Program-made: the position numbers and the translations under genes
Assembly: GCF_020360975.1 (NCBI RefSeq)
Contig: NW_025408676.1
Span: 2,108,001 to 2,172,000 of the forward strand
From: Hirsutella rhossiliensis
Lineage: Eukaryota > Ascomycota > Sordariomycetes > Hypocreales > Ophiocordycipitaceae
Direction: 5' to 3'
DNA: 64,000 bases
Shown here: positions 1-11,594 of the stretch, piece by piece
How the letters are laid out: every line of letters begins with the position of its first letter
Position numbering within the stretch: position 1 is the stretch's first letter
The notes under the pieces: generated by a model
Told to the model about the DNA's origin: nothing
The model's input: only the letters and a program-made list of their open reading frames with translations
Databases searched by the model: none

Positions 1-143
1 GTTTTGCGGCAAAAATTCAAGAAACATACTGAGGAACATGGAGCAATGTACTGAGGGGTAATCTGCATATCACACTAACCTGTTTTGTCTAGTCGGAGGC
101 GGTTTTGGGGGTTTTGCAACAGTGACCCCTATAGGCTGCCGTA
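1..143. other. Flanking sequence, no gene seen
   Basis: Short left edge of the window outside the first recognisable transposon terminus. I see no supported coding sequence, repeat or RNA gene here. Confidence 0.4.
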
Positions 144-311
144 CCCTACCCCTAAGTTGGCGCCAAAACCTCTGGACAGGGCATCCTTCCTTGTATTTTT
201 ACTTTCTTGGCACGCAAGTGTTAAGAAAGTAGCCTATTCTCACATACTTTCGCTTAACAAGTGCTCTTGACAAAACTCCAATTGAGCCGCGCGCAAGCGC
301 CGGCAGCGACC

Positions 312-1925
312 ATGGCACCAGCCTCAGGTTCGCATGTCGACTCCAATGCCTCGAGACAGGCATACGATCGCCGCCAAATCCGGCGGCTCACATATCGCAT
401 CTCCGACCTCGCTACCCGACGGAAGCTCGCCGAAACGACTCGTTTCCCGCGGCCCAGCAGCTGGCCCAGTCAATCTCGTCCACCGAAACGCCTGAAGCTG
501 CCGTCACGGAAGGAGCGCAGCTGGAAGAAGCCCCGAATCTCTTCGACTCGGCCCAGCCCACTGAGCACGCGCCAGTCTCAATCCTCGAAGCGGCCACGAA
601 AATTGCTCGCGACAAAACGGCAGCCCATAACGCCAAGCTGGCAGTCTTACGGGTCTTTAGCGAATCATTCGAACAAGCAGCAAAGCAGTTCACGTCTGGC
701 ACCGAAAACAGCATCGCCAAGCAAGTCGCCACCAAATTTCTCAAATTCTGACTCAATCGCTTGCCGAACTCGAAGAACCACCGAAGCCCACGTACAGCAG
801 CGTTCTTGCATCCGGCAAGCCGAAGCAAGGACAGCTGGCCTTTACAGCCTCCGCCCCACCACAGCGAAAACCACAGACCACCACTCGTCTGCCAGGACGA
901 CCGCCCGTAGCCCCACCGAAGGAAGACCTCCGTGTCTTCGTCCGACTTGACGCTGACGCTCCGGCCCGAAACCACGAAAGATACGCAATCCGGACCCACA
1001 TCGCCGCTAGAGTCGGTATTGACCTGCGCCGCATTCCGGCAGCCTTCCCGGTAAGCACGGGCTGGGCCATCCAGGCATCGGATGTGGCCACGCGTGACTT
1101 ACTTGTGCAACGGCAGGCGGAGTGGGCTGCAGACCTGGAAGCCGCGGCCGTAGAGATAAGCCAGAAATGGCATTCGTACGTGGTAGCCGATTGTCCTCGT
1201 AGGCTCACAGACCTACGAGGTGTCGTGATCAACTACGAGGAGGCGGTCAAAGAAGAGATTGCCTGCCAAACCGGACTGAAGCCCATCAGCATACGTCTAT
1301 CGCGACACGACTCGGGTGATATGCCCACCCAGACCCTGATTGTGTCCTTCCTGGAACCCACACGAAGACCCTGGAGACTTTTCGGCGCCAGCCGTCTCGC
1401 CCGTTACATTGACAAACCCAGCATCCCTAGCCAATGCGATAAATGCTGGGATTTCCTCGCCACAGCTGCGACCGGACGGCGCGCTGCAGACGTTGCGGCA
1501 AGACCAACCATCGTAGCCAAGAGTGCGCAGCCCTCGAGCAGTGCGCAAACTGCCTCGGGCCACATTGCGCTGATGACCCTAAATGCCCTGCCCGCCCCAT
1601 GCGCGTTCATGGCATTGTACGGCGCCTGACGAAAGAGGAGAAGGGTCTGGTGAGGCAGGCGGGAGCTCAGCTCTTCGCGCAGCAGAAAAGACAGACACCA
1701 AACCACAACGTGCCCGAGCAGTCTTGTCAGAGCCCTGATTCGAGTCAGTTACGTTCTTCGGAGTCGCACGCAGGTGGAGGATGGAAGCTCCGGCAGAAGC
1801 GCCACTCCAGAGCGAGCCGCTTCCTCACCCCTTGCATTGTCGTGGCCACGACGCCGCCGCACGCTAGCGATGACAACCAGTTCACCCTGTCGTCCCGTCG
1901 AAGAAACGACGCACTAGCCCTGTGA
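312..1925 (+). pseudogene. LINE 1 ORF1 (gag-like, zinc knuckles), frameshifted
   Basis: This is the RNA-binding ORF1 of the LINE. The first ATG at 312 opens a basic, Ser/Arg-rich N-terminus, after which the reading frame changes. The central part (about 750-1440) is in another frame, and the C-terminus (about 1443-1700) is in a third. The C-terminal part has CCHC knuckles: one reads CRRCGKTNHRSQEC (C-x2-C-x4-H-x4-C), followed by a second Cys/His cluster starting CANCLGPHC. This arrangement is standard for ORF1 of I/Tad-clade LINEs. At least two frameshifts break the gene. It ends only 10 bp before the ORF2 start, the normal tandem arrangement. Confidence 0.75.
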
Positions 1926-1935
1926 CGCTGCCCTA

Positions 1936-4900
1936 ATGCATCACCGTCATCCCAACAATCGAAGCAACAGGAGGGCCTTGCGAGTCTTCCAAGCCAACGT
2001 GGGCAAGATCCCTCCGGCGCATGACACTGCGCTCGCGCTGGCTGATTCGGAGCGATACGACATTATCCTGCTGCAGGAACCATGGACAGGACTTAAAGAC
2101 GGCCGATGCCTCACCAAGACGCATCCGGCCTACGACACATTCTCACCCGTCACCGACTGGGACGGCCGCGACACTCGTCCGAGAGTCATGACATACGTCC
2201 GGCGCTCCGCAGGCCTCGTCGCTGATCAAAAGAGACCTGTGGCGACTCGTGACATCCTTTGGCTCACCGTGAACGGGACGACGGTAGTTAACTTCTATCG
2301 GCAGCCGGACTACGACGCGGCTTTGGAAATACTGCTTGGCTGGTGCGCGACGGATAAATGCCTTGTATCTGGCGACTTCAACGCCAAGCATCCCAGCTGG
2401 CAGGCCGGTCGACAAGAGCACCGCGGTGAAGACATCGCGTTCTGGGCCATGGATAACCGACTCAGCTTATTGAATGCTGTCGATGTCCCGACTAACGCGC
2501 GCGGCAGCACGATCGATCTCGCCTTCTCCAATATACCTTTGGCGGACGCGGTTGTTGAGGATCATTTAGCAACCGGGTCCGACCACTTTACCCTAGTATC
2601 ACGCTGCCTAGTCAAGCCTAGCACCCCTTCCATTATGCAAGATCCGCCTCAACTCCGATGAGGAATTGAAGCGATTTGTCGAGCTGGTAGAAGCCGGTGC
2701 AGCTTTCATCCCGACTACAACCTCAACTCCCTCCGAGCTGGACAACTTTGCGTCGGCGCTGGTGGACCTTCTTGGTTGTGCAGCGAGAGCTGCGGGCCGA
2801 CCCGTCCGTAAGACGACGCATGGGGCGCGGTGGTGGAACGAAGAGTGCGCAAAGGCGGCGGCCAATTATCGCGCGTGGAGGAGGGTACCCTCTCGGCTTC
2901 GACCGAGAAGTGCAGCTAGCCAAGCGGAGCTTCACAATGCAGTGCGCCGAGCAAAACGCCTTTACTGGCGTGACTTGATCGACAGCTTTGCCGACGGCGA
3001 CTCCGTCTTTCGGGCGGTCCGCTGGCTAAAATCCTCAGGGCCGTGCCAGGCACCTCCCCTGCAAGTAGACGGCCGAGTGTACGAGACGCAGCTGGAGAAA
3101 GCCACCGCCTTGCGGCGAGCAACCTGGAGCGGCGCACAGCGAGCGACGACATCCCAGACCCGTGGATTCCGTGAACACGGATAAGATGATTCCCTTTCCC
3201 AATCAGGTCTCCTTCGAGGAGGCTCGCGACGCCACTCTACGCACCGGGAACACATCTCCAGGCTCGGAAGGCTCAATCCACTTCGGCGTACTACACCCAC
3301 AACAAGCCGGCGCGCTCCCGAAGAGGTCGGCCGTGGATCTCGTAGCTGCCTTGGTTCACGACATCGAGGAGGCATTCGCCCGGAAGCAAGTCGCAACCCT
3401 GGTGACCTTGGATATACAAGGCGCCTTCGATACAGTTCTCTGCAATAGATTGGTCCTCCGCTTACGAGAACAAGGATGGCCATCGAACCTCGCGCGCTGG
3501 GCCGGCTCGTTCATGCAGGACAGATCGGCACGCATCCGCTATCAAGACATCGTGACGGATTCATCGCCCCTCCAGTGCGGTCTGCCGCAGGGGTCGCCCG
3601 TCTCGCCGATCCTCTTCCTGTTGTACACGGAGCCGATATATCGCCTAGGTCACTCTCAGGGACGCTTCGGCTACGCGGACGACACTGCCATTCTATGCGT
3701 CGGTAATAGCCTTGATGAAACGACCGCCGAAGCATCTCACCATGTACGTGAGCTTCTTTCGTGGGGCGCCGCTAACGGGATCTCTTTCGACCCCGACAAG
3801 ACAGAAGTGATGCACTTCTCTCGAACGAAGCCCAAGACGGCGCCGCCGGTGCTCCACGGCGAGTTTGAGAAACGGCCGGATCGAGCGATGCGTTGGCTCG
3901 GCGTTTGGCTCGACAGCTCTCTCTCTTTCAAGACACACGTCGAGAAATGGACGGCCAAGGCGCAAGCTGTTGCCTTTCATCTTAGGAGACTGACGAACAC
4001 GAAACATGGCCTCTGCCGAGTGCTATGCGACGAGCCGTCTGCGCTTGCGTCATCCCCGTGCTACTGTACGCGGCGGAGGCCTGGTACCCTGGTCCGAAAA
4101 GCCCGCGCTGGACGAAGCCTTCCAAGGAGGCCGTCGGGGATTGGCAACCTCGTCAAGAAGATGAGCAAGGCACTCTACACGTCTCTTCGGGCTATTCTGC
4201 CAGTGTGGAGGACGACACCGACGAACGTGCTGCACAGGAGGCGGGAATACCGCCCGTTCCTCTACTCCTCGAAGGGCGTCGGACGGCCTTTGCTGCGCGC
4301 CTTAAAGCTCTCGACGAAGCTCACCCGCTCGTCCAGCGCACGTCGCGACCAAAAGCTCCCGTCGTGACCGTGAACAAACTTATCAAGTTGAAGTACCAGA
4401 AACAGCCACAGCCCTTCCGTACCAGACTGCGGCGAGCCGACGAAATGCTATCGAGCTGCCCGAGACCTGCTTTACTGCAGCGCGGATTTGCCGAAGAGCA
4501 GACTGCGCCTCTGCAGAGTGCATCGAAACACGAGACGGCGAAAAAATTTCGCGACTGGCTTCAGGCACTGTCGCCCCGAACTCTTGTCGTCTACTCCGAC
4601 GGGTCTCGTTCTGAGGAAGGCCACATCGGATACGGCTATGCTGTTCACCGGGACGGATCCACCGTCTTGAGCGGCAAGGGCCGTCTTGGAACAGCTGAGG
4701 TTTTCGACGCTGAGGCGAAAGGTGCATTGGAGGGGTTGAAGGCAGCGGTGAGCCTTCCAGAAACTGACCGCATCTTTGTCTGCCTCGACAACCTCGCGAC
4801 CGCAACATGCTTACGGGGCACGCCGAACGACTCCTCGCAAGAGGTCTTCCTTGAGTTTCAATCTTTGGCGCGAAAATACGGAGCTGTGGAGGTCCATTGG

Positions 4901-5412
4901 ATCCCCGGCCATGCTGACATCCCAGGCAACGAGGAGGCTGATGCTCTGGCAAAGGCGGGAGCATCACTGCCAGAACCCGCTGATGGCGAACCGACGCTAG
5001 CGCATCTGCGAAAAATTGCCCGACTGCAGCGGAAAGAGGCAGTGCCTGGTGGGAAACCTCTGCGCCGGAGCGATACAGAGACCTGAGGCTTAAAGCCACA
5101 ACCAGCTGTCCGTCAGAATTGGCGCTCTCTCGGCCCCTGCTTCATAACTTGCTTGCAGCAAGAACCCACCATGGAGATTTTGCTGACTACCACGAAAGGT
5201 TTGGTCACGACGATGCGCGACTGACGTGCTCGTGCGGACGACGAAAAGAGCAGCACATCTTTTACTGCAGAAAGGTTGCGCCACGGCATCGTATGCGGCT
5301 TGCACCTTGGCCGGCTGCAGCCATCAACCGCGCAATCGGCAAGGACTTTGACAAATTCGTCAGGCTGGCGACAGCGAGCTCCTTCTTCGGAGGGATCTGC
5401 CCACGCCACTAG
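1936..5412 (+). pseudogene. LINE 1 ORF2: endonuclease, reverse transcriptase, RNase H (broken)
   Basis: The start ATG at 1936 opens an exonuclease-endonuclease-phosphatase fold domain (to 2661) with the expected LQEP, GDFNAKHP and GSDH motifs. A linker follows at about 2666-3180 in another frame. The reverse transcriptase at about 3162-4010 has the GLPQGSPVSPILF block and the catalytic YADD at 3672-3683. RNase H at about 4570-4960 starts with YSDGS and ends with the HWIPGH block. A Cys/His motif near 5225-5290 closes the ORF. The text between TSPGSEGS and GVLHPQQAG is much shorter than in intact relatives, so fingers-domain sequence before the first catalytic aspartate has been deleted. Several frameshifts separate the domains. 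The copy cannot make a working enzyme. Confidence 0.8.
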
Positions 5413-5695
5413 ACGGTCATCATTCTCCTCTCTCACCCTACCTTTTCCTCTCAATTCTTTCTGTTACCTGCTCCGATCTCGGGCGGCGTCAAGGTCTCAC
5501 GACCATGCGATCGCCGAGGTCATCAAGGGCTGCAAGGCCCCAGAAGCAAATTGGCTGATCTGACCACGGGACAGCTTTCTCTTCGTGCCTGGACGTCCCG
5601 CTGACGGGCAACAGGTTTGTCATGAGCGCCGTTGAGCCGATGAAATGCTGGATAGTGGGTGAAGTGTACGATATGTAGCATGTAGACACCTGCTA

Positions 5696-7066
5696 CAGTC
5701 GGGTGACAAAAGTTCCGGTCAATCCGGCCCACCCACCACAACGCCGCATCAGAGCCCTCTTTTCAACAGCACATTACTTTGCCAAATGAACGTCAATTAT
5801 GAAGCCGAAGATATAAATATATAGAGAATTGAGTGGAGATTATTGTTGTTTCGGCTAGTATTTGGTATACCAGCCACGTGCAGCCACAACAGCTTGAAGG
5901 CGCCGAGGCATTGATTCTATTAGGTGATTGAGGGTATCCTCTTCAAGGTCTTCCACGCTCCAACCGCTGCAAACAGAGCTTCTGCTTGGAGCTATAGTTC
6001 TTTGGAAGGTCTGAGAGCTCAGGTGAGTCTCCATAATGCTCTCTTTAAGCAGCTTCCATACGTTTTCTATGGGGTTTAGGTCAGGTGAATATGGCGGCCA
6101 GTCGACCAAATCTACCCTGTTTTCTTCGACCCAGCAGCCAAGCCACGCCTGCACAATGGCCGCCGTATGTGTTGAGGCGTTATCTTGGGCGAATGTATAG
6201 CCTGGCTCTGCAATTGTAGGTAGGCTTTCTTGTAAGGTCTCGAGCACACGGCGTGCAGTAACGCCACCACGGGCTGAGTCGGGGTCTCCTAGCATTGGTG
6301 TAAGAGAAGTCCGCCGATTAAAGGAGAAGCCGCCCCAAAACATCTGGGAATGTCGAGTAGGTTTTCCTCTTGCTTGTACGTTTTTCGGATTTAATCTATC
6401 CCCCTTTTTGCAATTAGGAGGGATTTTTGAAGTAAGGGTATTAAGACGTACTGAATTGCAAAACCCACTTCTGTCTCTCGCCGTCCCCACGAGCGATTGA
6501 CGTCTCATCAGAGAAAATCCATGTATGCCAAAAGGAAGCTGGCTTTTGATGGTATTGTAGTGCAAATTGTAGCCTCTTTGCAGCATGTTCTTCTGTTAAT
6601 TTTGGACGTCGAAGAGCGCGTACATGTTGTATGCCATGGTGTCGAAGGTACCGTGTTAAAGTACGTGTAGAACACTCTAGAGAAGCCTCACGAAGAAGCT
6701 GAGCATTCGAGATGAAAGGGTCTTTCGCGATGCATCGAAAGATATATCTTTTATGGTGTCATTGAGCTTTGAGGGTCTCCCAGAGCGCGGCAAAGATTTC
6801 GCACTCGACTGTGTCCTGTAACGCCTGACGATTCCGTAGACAGCTCTAGGAGAAACGTCCTCTTTGACGCCGACGAGGGCAGCTGAGAAGCCGCAATCAA
6901 AGAGGGTCACAATCTTCGTCCTCTTATGAGGGCTCCAGTGTTTTTTGGGCGTAATTGGGCTCATTTTGAAGGCATGATGGTGATTTGAAGAGGAAGGGTT
7001 GGAATGTGGGAGACGCGCGTACGCGACGCGCTAGCGTCATTGACCGGAACTTTTGTCCCCCCACTG
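5696..7066 (-). mobile_element. Tc1/mariner-type transposon inserted in the LINE 3' UTR
   Basis: Inverted ends start CAGTCGGGTGACAAAAG on the left and CAGTGGGGGGACAAAAG on the right (reverse complement). They continue into a shared TTCCGGTCAAT and are flanked by TA at 5694-5695 and 7067-7068. The 1371-bp length fits the Tc1 superfamily. LINE-like sequence resumes on the right (7069-7147) and leads to the LINE tail, so this insertion is younger than the LINE. Confidence 0.9.
5855..6964 (-). pseudogene. Tc1-like transposase, frameshifted
   Basis: The N-terminal helix-turn-helix part is read from 6964 to about 6677, starting MSPITPKKHW and including the RSGRPSKL linker. The catalytic C-terminus (6586-5855) has QDNASTH as the second acidic motif and SPDLNPIENVW as the third, 38 residues apart by my count. 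The first catalytic motif (FSDETS) is readable only in a neighbouring frame near 6510-6530, and the N-terminal and catalytic parts are also in different frames. The gene is therefore broken at least twice. The family catalyses cut-and-paste transposition into TA. Confidence 0.8.
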
Positions 7067-7413
7067 TAGCTCAGCACGTCCTGTGCTCCCCTGCGGAGAC
7101 CTGAGCGACCAAAAGTTGCTGGACGGAAAATACACTAAACTAAACTAAACCTCTGGACAGGGCCAAAACCTCTGGACACTAATTTTGGTGTGCTACGCAG
7201 CCAGATGTGCGTGCACCTATTCCACAGGCGTCTAAACGCATTTTTATGATATCCAGCGTGTATGGCAGATTAAAGCAATCAATTGAAGCATCTGACGATA
7301 CGAAATAACGCGCGTTGCGCGTTTGGTGCGGCGTTGAAGCCGCCGCGCGCGTGTATTGAACGTACGTAGCGAAGATGGCGGTTTTGGCACTACATCCCTC
7401 GCAGATGCCGCCA

Positions 7414-8641
7414 CTATACGTTTTCAGTGTCTTCTTGAGCCGAATTGGACGCTTGAGAAGCCCGGAAGTCCTTGATCATCTGCTCAATAACCTTCCACTT
7501 CGGCTGCCTTATGCTTGGGCTCCTTGGGCTCTGCCTTGGGAGGGTCCCCCGCCTTAGGGTCTCCTGCCTTGGGATTATCATCGGCGATGAGCCCAACGGC
7601 GGCGATGACCTCTGCCTTGGGGTCATTGGTGGCGATGACCCCGGCGTGGGCCCCTGAGGCGGCGACGATGATCGCAACGCCCGCTCAACCTCATCATTGC
7701 ACGCCCGCTCAAACTCCATATCATAGTCGTACGCCTCCTCGATGAGGGCGGGATCGATCGCTTCTGCGGCCGCAGCAGCTGCTGCTGCTTGTGTAGAAGT
7801 GAAGATCGGGACCTCGCGCTCTGGCTGGAGGTGAGGCCAGCGCATATTCCGCAACGGCCTCGCCGTTGCACACGCCTCGTCAGCGTCTTCTTGTTCCGCA
7901 GCCGAGCGAACAACGGGTGTTCTCGTTATATCGATGGTAAACGGGTCAGGCCGCTTGAGGAGTCGCCTGGAGGTCTCGTCGCTGGTCTCAAGGCTAAGGA
8001 ATTCCTCGTTCTTCCCTTTATGGTCGAGCCACTGTTTAATCGTGAGCCTTTTTCGCTTCCTGTCAATGACCTGGAACTTATTCTCGCGATATTCAGCAAG
8101 CAGCTGCTCCTTCTCTTGGCGGATCATCTTATGAAGCATCATAAGCTCTTTACGTTTGGATTTCGCTTCAGCTGCTTGTATGCTTTGGGCTGACTTGCGG
8201 ACCTCGTTGAGGCTGACGCTGGTATAGAAGGTGGGCGCCCGCCTGGGTCGTGACGGTCTTCCCCCTTTTGGGCCGAGCGCTCATCTTCTCGATCCTCTGT
8301 AGGCGGTCACTGTTATGCCTTTGGAGGTTTGAGGCTAGAAGAGATGCCTCTGTGACGACTGAGGAAACGTTGGAGAGCCTCTGGCGTGTTGGGGAGCTAA
8401 GAAGGTCGGAATACCGCTTCTTGAGGTGCTGCATAGAGTCAACCGCTTGGGCGAAGCGAGTTTCTTTTGGCAGCAGACAGGCGAATGAAGGGTTGACGGC
8501 TTCACGAAGCTTGAGCTGCCTTTCGAGGATCCGTTTACGGCAGGTTCGTGTGTAGGAGGGAAAACGCCTGTCTTATCGAAGCCAGAGGTGGCGTTTAGGT
8601 AGGAATGGACACCAAATACGCGCCTGCCGTGGTAGTAAGGG
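7414..8641 (-). pseudogene. pogo-like transposase, C-terminal remnant of element 1
   Basis: Reading leftward from the solo LTR, the fragment starts with a GFDKTGVFPP-type motif, the hallmark that follows the third aspartate in pogo/Fot1 transposases. It continues through a charged segment with VIDRKRKRLTIKQWL and an alanine/proline-rich tail. The parts lie in at least three frames (8335-8649, 8168-8434, 7414-8142). The DNA-binding and catalytic parts that should lie further right are missing. The same organisation is seen in element 3 (20620-23404), which supports the assignment. Confidence 0.65.
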
Positions 8642-8873
8642 TGTCGCATATCAAGCCTGCCTAGGATGATTATTCATGAAGTGGCGATGTTACTCGCAAC
8701 GCCGCTGTTGCCTGCTAGGCAACCACTACTGCGTAATCACGCGACGGACCTTTCATTTGCGTATAAAGAGCTGCACAACTCCGTGCGTTCGTTCGTTCAC
8801 TTCTTGTTCTTTAGATAATTCTCATCAATTGCCTGATGCCATCTCTGACCCGTGTGGAGCCAAATGTCTGACA
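8642..8873 (+). mobile_element. Solo LTR, 232-bp family, copy 1
   Basis: Begins TGTCGCATATC, ends GTCTGACA, and is flanked by the 5-bp duplication AAGGG (8637-8641 and 8874-8878). A near-identical copy lies at 45765-45996 with a different duplication. There are no internal genes. The short open frame inside it is an LTR artefact. It interrupts pogo element 1. Confidence 0.9.
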
Positions 8874-9163
8874 AAGGGCGTGTTCAGTCCTTTACGCGAC
8901 ACTTTAACGCCGCGCTATAACGCATAACGCGCGTTATTTCGTATCGTCAGATGCTTCAATTGATTACTTTAATCTGCCATGCACGCTGGATATCATAAAA
9001 ATGCGTTTAGACGCCTGTGGAATAAGTGCACGCACATTTGGCTGCGTAGCACACCAAAATTAGTGTCCAGAGGATTTGGCCCTGTCCAGAGGATTTGGCG
9101 CCAACTTAGGGGTAGGGGCCCCAAGTTGGTTTACGGAGGTACGAAGGAACATGCCAACGGGTA

Positions 9164-11280
9164 AGGGATTTTCCGGTGATCTGCCGGATCTGGCGATTCG
9201 CCGGATTTTGGGCTCATTGCATTCCAGCAAAGAACTGAGAATAACTTCACGAATACTATTTGAATTGTTCTAAAATCTTATAAGAGCAGTTAATAATGCT
9301 CAAAGATGCCACTCAATCTTTTTGAAGTCATCCAGCCATCGAGGTCGTCTTCTGTTACTCTCCGATCGCGCAAGTCCCCGAAATGCACCCATTGCCTCCC
9401 GATCACTATCAACAGCTAAAGAGGGCCTTTGAGGACAGGATATGTCGTTTGAAGTTATCATTGCCTTATTATTTGCGTTATTATATAGTGTGTTTGGTAC
9501 CTGCAATGCTATGGCCCGCTCTGGTGTGAACGGAAGAGTGACAATTTTTGCAGCGTGAACATCCTGACTCCTCTCGCGACCCTCAGAAGCCACCCGTCGC
9601 TCATTCTGCATTTTCTGTGGCTTTTCCACTTTCAAAATCTTCAGCTCTTGTTAATAATGCCAATTTATCTCCTTATTTTGCTTCACGGCCTCCGTCATCC
9701 GTCGTTTTCTCCCAATTTCCGCCTCTCATTGCTTCCTCTTCTCTAGAGCGAGAGCTTTTGCTCCGCTGCCTTCTGCTGTCGCTGAAGCTTTCGGGCCTCC
9801 TTCTTCAGAGCCTCCTCTTTCTTTGGAGTCCTTTCACTGTCATTTTTGGCGAGCTTGAGCCACAATTTTAGAGCTAAACACCTCGTCTGCACTAGAATCT
9901 GTACAGCAGAAGAGATCATCTTTGAAGCCTTACCGGTCTGCCTGCGCTGGTTCTTGTGACTACTTGTTCTCTGCATACTTTAACTCTCATATCAAGCACT
10001 TAAAACTCATATTGAGGGCTCCCGAGGGTGCTGCTCAGCCTTCGGCTGTTGCGGCCAGCATCAACAGAGGACTTCTCGACTACTTCCTGAAATGCGTTCC
10101 AAAACACAGTCTAGATCTTCGATTTCAGCAATCCAATGAACCTTTTGATTTGTCTGTGTACTGGATAAGATCATGCGTATACGCTGTTGAGAGAGGCTGA
10201 ATAACGATACATCAAGGGTTGCAGCCGATGAATGGATTGAGGGGAAACACCACAACGATCACTCGGTGCCGGTCACACCACTCCATAAATTCGATACTAA
10301 AATGGTTAAGTGGCCATCGGGAACCAAAGGCGATAAGCACAACCGTTTCGAGCTTTCACCCTGGTAAACCGGTCGAACGTACCGGTGAGCTGCTCATTTC
10401 CAATATTGTGATTCGTCCACCTCGTTTTTGACGTGTTAAAAATATTTATTGACGACTTGATTCACGTTTCACGAACCAAAAGTCCAGAGTTTGTGCTGGC
10501 TTGTCTTGGTGGATGAGAAATGGGGCAGCGATGCCATCTCTTGACTGACGCACATCTTGAACGTAAGGGAGGATGGGTTGCCATTTTTTAATACGCCGAG
10601 CAATTTTGCCTTGTTTTCTTATAATAAGAGGAATACCCTGTTCGTTCAAATGCTCATAAGGAATAGAAAGCCCATTTCATCCATGTTATACGTGTTTTAG
10701 GGTAGGGTGTCGAATTTCTCAATTTTCGTGCACGTCTTTCCTTGTCAGGTGTGAAAGCGGAGCCTCGCGCACTGAATTTCAAGCTAAAAATAAACCTTAC
10801 ATTCAGATGCATAGATAGGTTCTTTTCAGAAGATGCTTGTACCGTCGAATCACGTTCAATCTGGCTCATTACGGGTGCGTAGAATGAAGTTATCCAGCTC
10901 GCCCTTCCAACCCCCATTTTTTGCAGTATCCTGAGCCAAGTTCTGCACTATGGATAGAATGGGGAGAATCCCACATGATTAAAGCCTACGATGAAAGCCA
11001 ATAATGTTCTGTTTTTGCTGTATTGGCTGAAATGACTTACACAATCTGTCGGCATCCTATTTTGGCCGTTGCTTGGTTTGATGTCAGCACCGCAGCGCAT
11101 TGCCCCCTAGATAAAAGTTCTAAATATATGCCAGACTTTCACTGCTTCTGATGATTCAGGAAATCAAAGGATACGTCAATTGGCACCGTTGTTGTTGAGC
11201 TATTGTCGATTGATGTTGAGCGTGCGAAGTCGCCGCAATCCGGCAGATCACCAGATCCGGCAGATCATCGGAAAATCCCT
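9164..11280 (-). mobile_element. pogo/Fot1-like transposon 2
   Basis: Inverted ends read AGGGATTTTCCGGTGATCTG on the left and, as the reverse complement, AGGGATTTTCCGATGATCTG on the right. Both sides are flanked by TA (9162-9163, 11281-11282). The 2117-bp length and TA target fit the Fot1/pogo group. The end contains repeated GATCTGCCGGAT units. The body is AT-biased and the transposase is degenerate. Confidence 0.85.
9300..10917 (-). pseudogene. pogo-type transposase, heavily degenerate
   Basis: Fragments run right to left on the minus strand. An MDEMGF-like motif at about 10650-10680 matches the first catalytic aspartate block of pogo/Fot1. Sequence with IRKQGK and FLIHQDKPAQT follows (10446-10649). 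A segment with LDVSLFSL at about 10200-10220 corresponds to the third aspartate block. A lysine/glutamate-rich C-terminal helix lies at 9743-9976 and a further tail at 9300-9635. The fragments are in different frames with many stops. The N-terminal DNA-binding region is not recognisable. Confidence 0.6.
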
Positions 11281-11282
11281 TA

Positions 11283-11594
11283 AAGTCAGCCTACGGCTGA
11301 ATGAAATGTCTCACTTTGATTCATGTAAATAGCGAAAGTCAGAGTCTTCCTTAGGAACCTCTTTCTCTCTTTGTAGAAAATCACTTTACCCAAGTCGCAC
11401 TCGACCTTGTTCGTGCACTTGTACCGTCACAGGGGGGTCCGTTGAGTAGGAAAAAAGTCGTTGATTGGGGAAAAAAAAGAGATACCTCGTACTCCTAGGG
11501 TTGCCTAAAAGTCGGCCCCCGACCCTGTTCCACAGGGACACAGCATCGGCCCTCACAACCTTTAAGGCGCCTGTGAGTGCAGCGCTTCACAATT
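11283..11594. other. Intergenic, 3' side of the GGPP synthase gene
   Basis: No gene seen. It starts with AAAGTCAGCCTACGGCTGAAT, a short hairpin-like motif that recurs at about 28866-28886. It also contains a 52-bp dispersed repeat (see 11540-11591). Confidence 0.5.
11540..11591. repeat. 52-bp dispersed repeat, copy 1 (3' of GGPP synthase)
   Basis: Matches 27136-27187 with about four or five differences. The core reads CAGCATCGGCCCTCACAACC and is followed by an imperfect TCACA...TGTGA inverted repeat. The reverse complement begins TGTGA, so it could be the edge of an LTR, but no full element is visible. Confidence 0.7.

Larger units (their letters stand above)
183..7147 (+). mobile_element. 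Non-LTR retrotransposon (LINE 1, I/Tad-like)
   Basis: The element encodes a zinc-knuckle ORF1, then endonuclease, reverse transcriptase and RNase H in the usual LINE order. It ends in a short (TAAAC)n-like 3' tail at about 7130-7150. A target-site duplication reading AACCTCTGGACAGGGC lies at 167-182 and 7148-7163, inside the left arm of pogo element 1. Its 3' untranslated region is interrupted by a Tc1-type transposon at 5696-7066. The ORFs contain frameshifts and an internal reverse-transcriptase deletion, so the copy is dead. Confidence 0.85.
144..9118 (-). mobile_element. pogo/Fot1-like DNA transposon 1, split by nested insertions
   Basis: Inverted ends define this element. The left arm (144-182, continuing at 7164 to about 7330) matches the reverse complement of about 8905-9118, giving roughly 215-bp terminal inverted repeats. 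A subterminal unit reading CCAAAACCTCTGGACA-type is repeated twice in each arm. The left arm is cut by a LINE (183-7147) and the body by a solo LTR (8642-8873). Without these insertions the element is about 1.75 kb, too short for a full transposase. Only the C-terminal half of a pogo-type transposase remains, on the minus strand, so this is an internally deleted, non-autonomous copy. I could not confirm a clean TA duplication at the outer ends. Confidence 0.75.

Noticed and set aside
7067..7147. Independent short repeat after the Tc1 element
   Set aside because: It is the continuation of the LINE 3' region, shown by the LINE tail and the matching target duplication.
8676..8927. Conserved 83-codon ORF present twice (also at 45799)
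   Set aside because: It lies inside the 232-bp solo LTR in both places. Conservation is that of the repeat, not of a gene.
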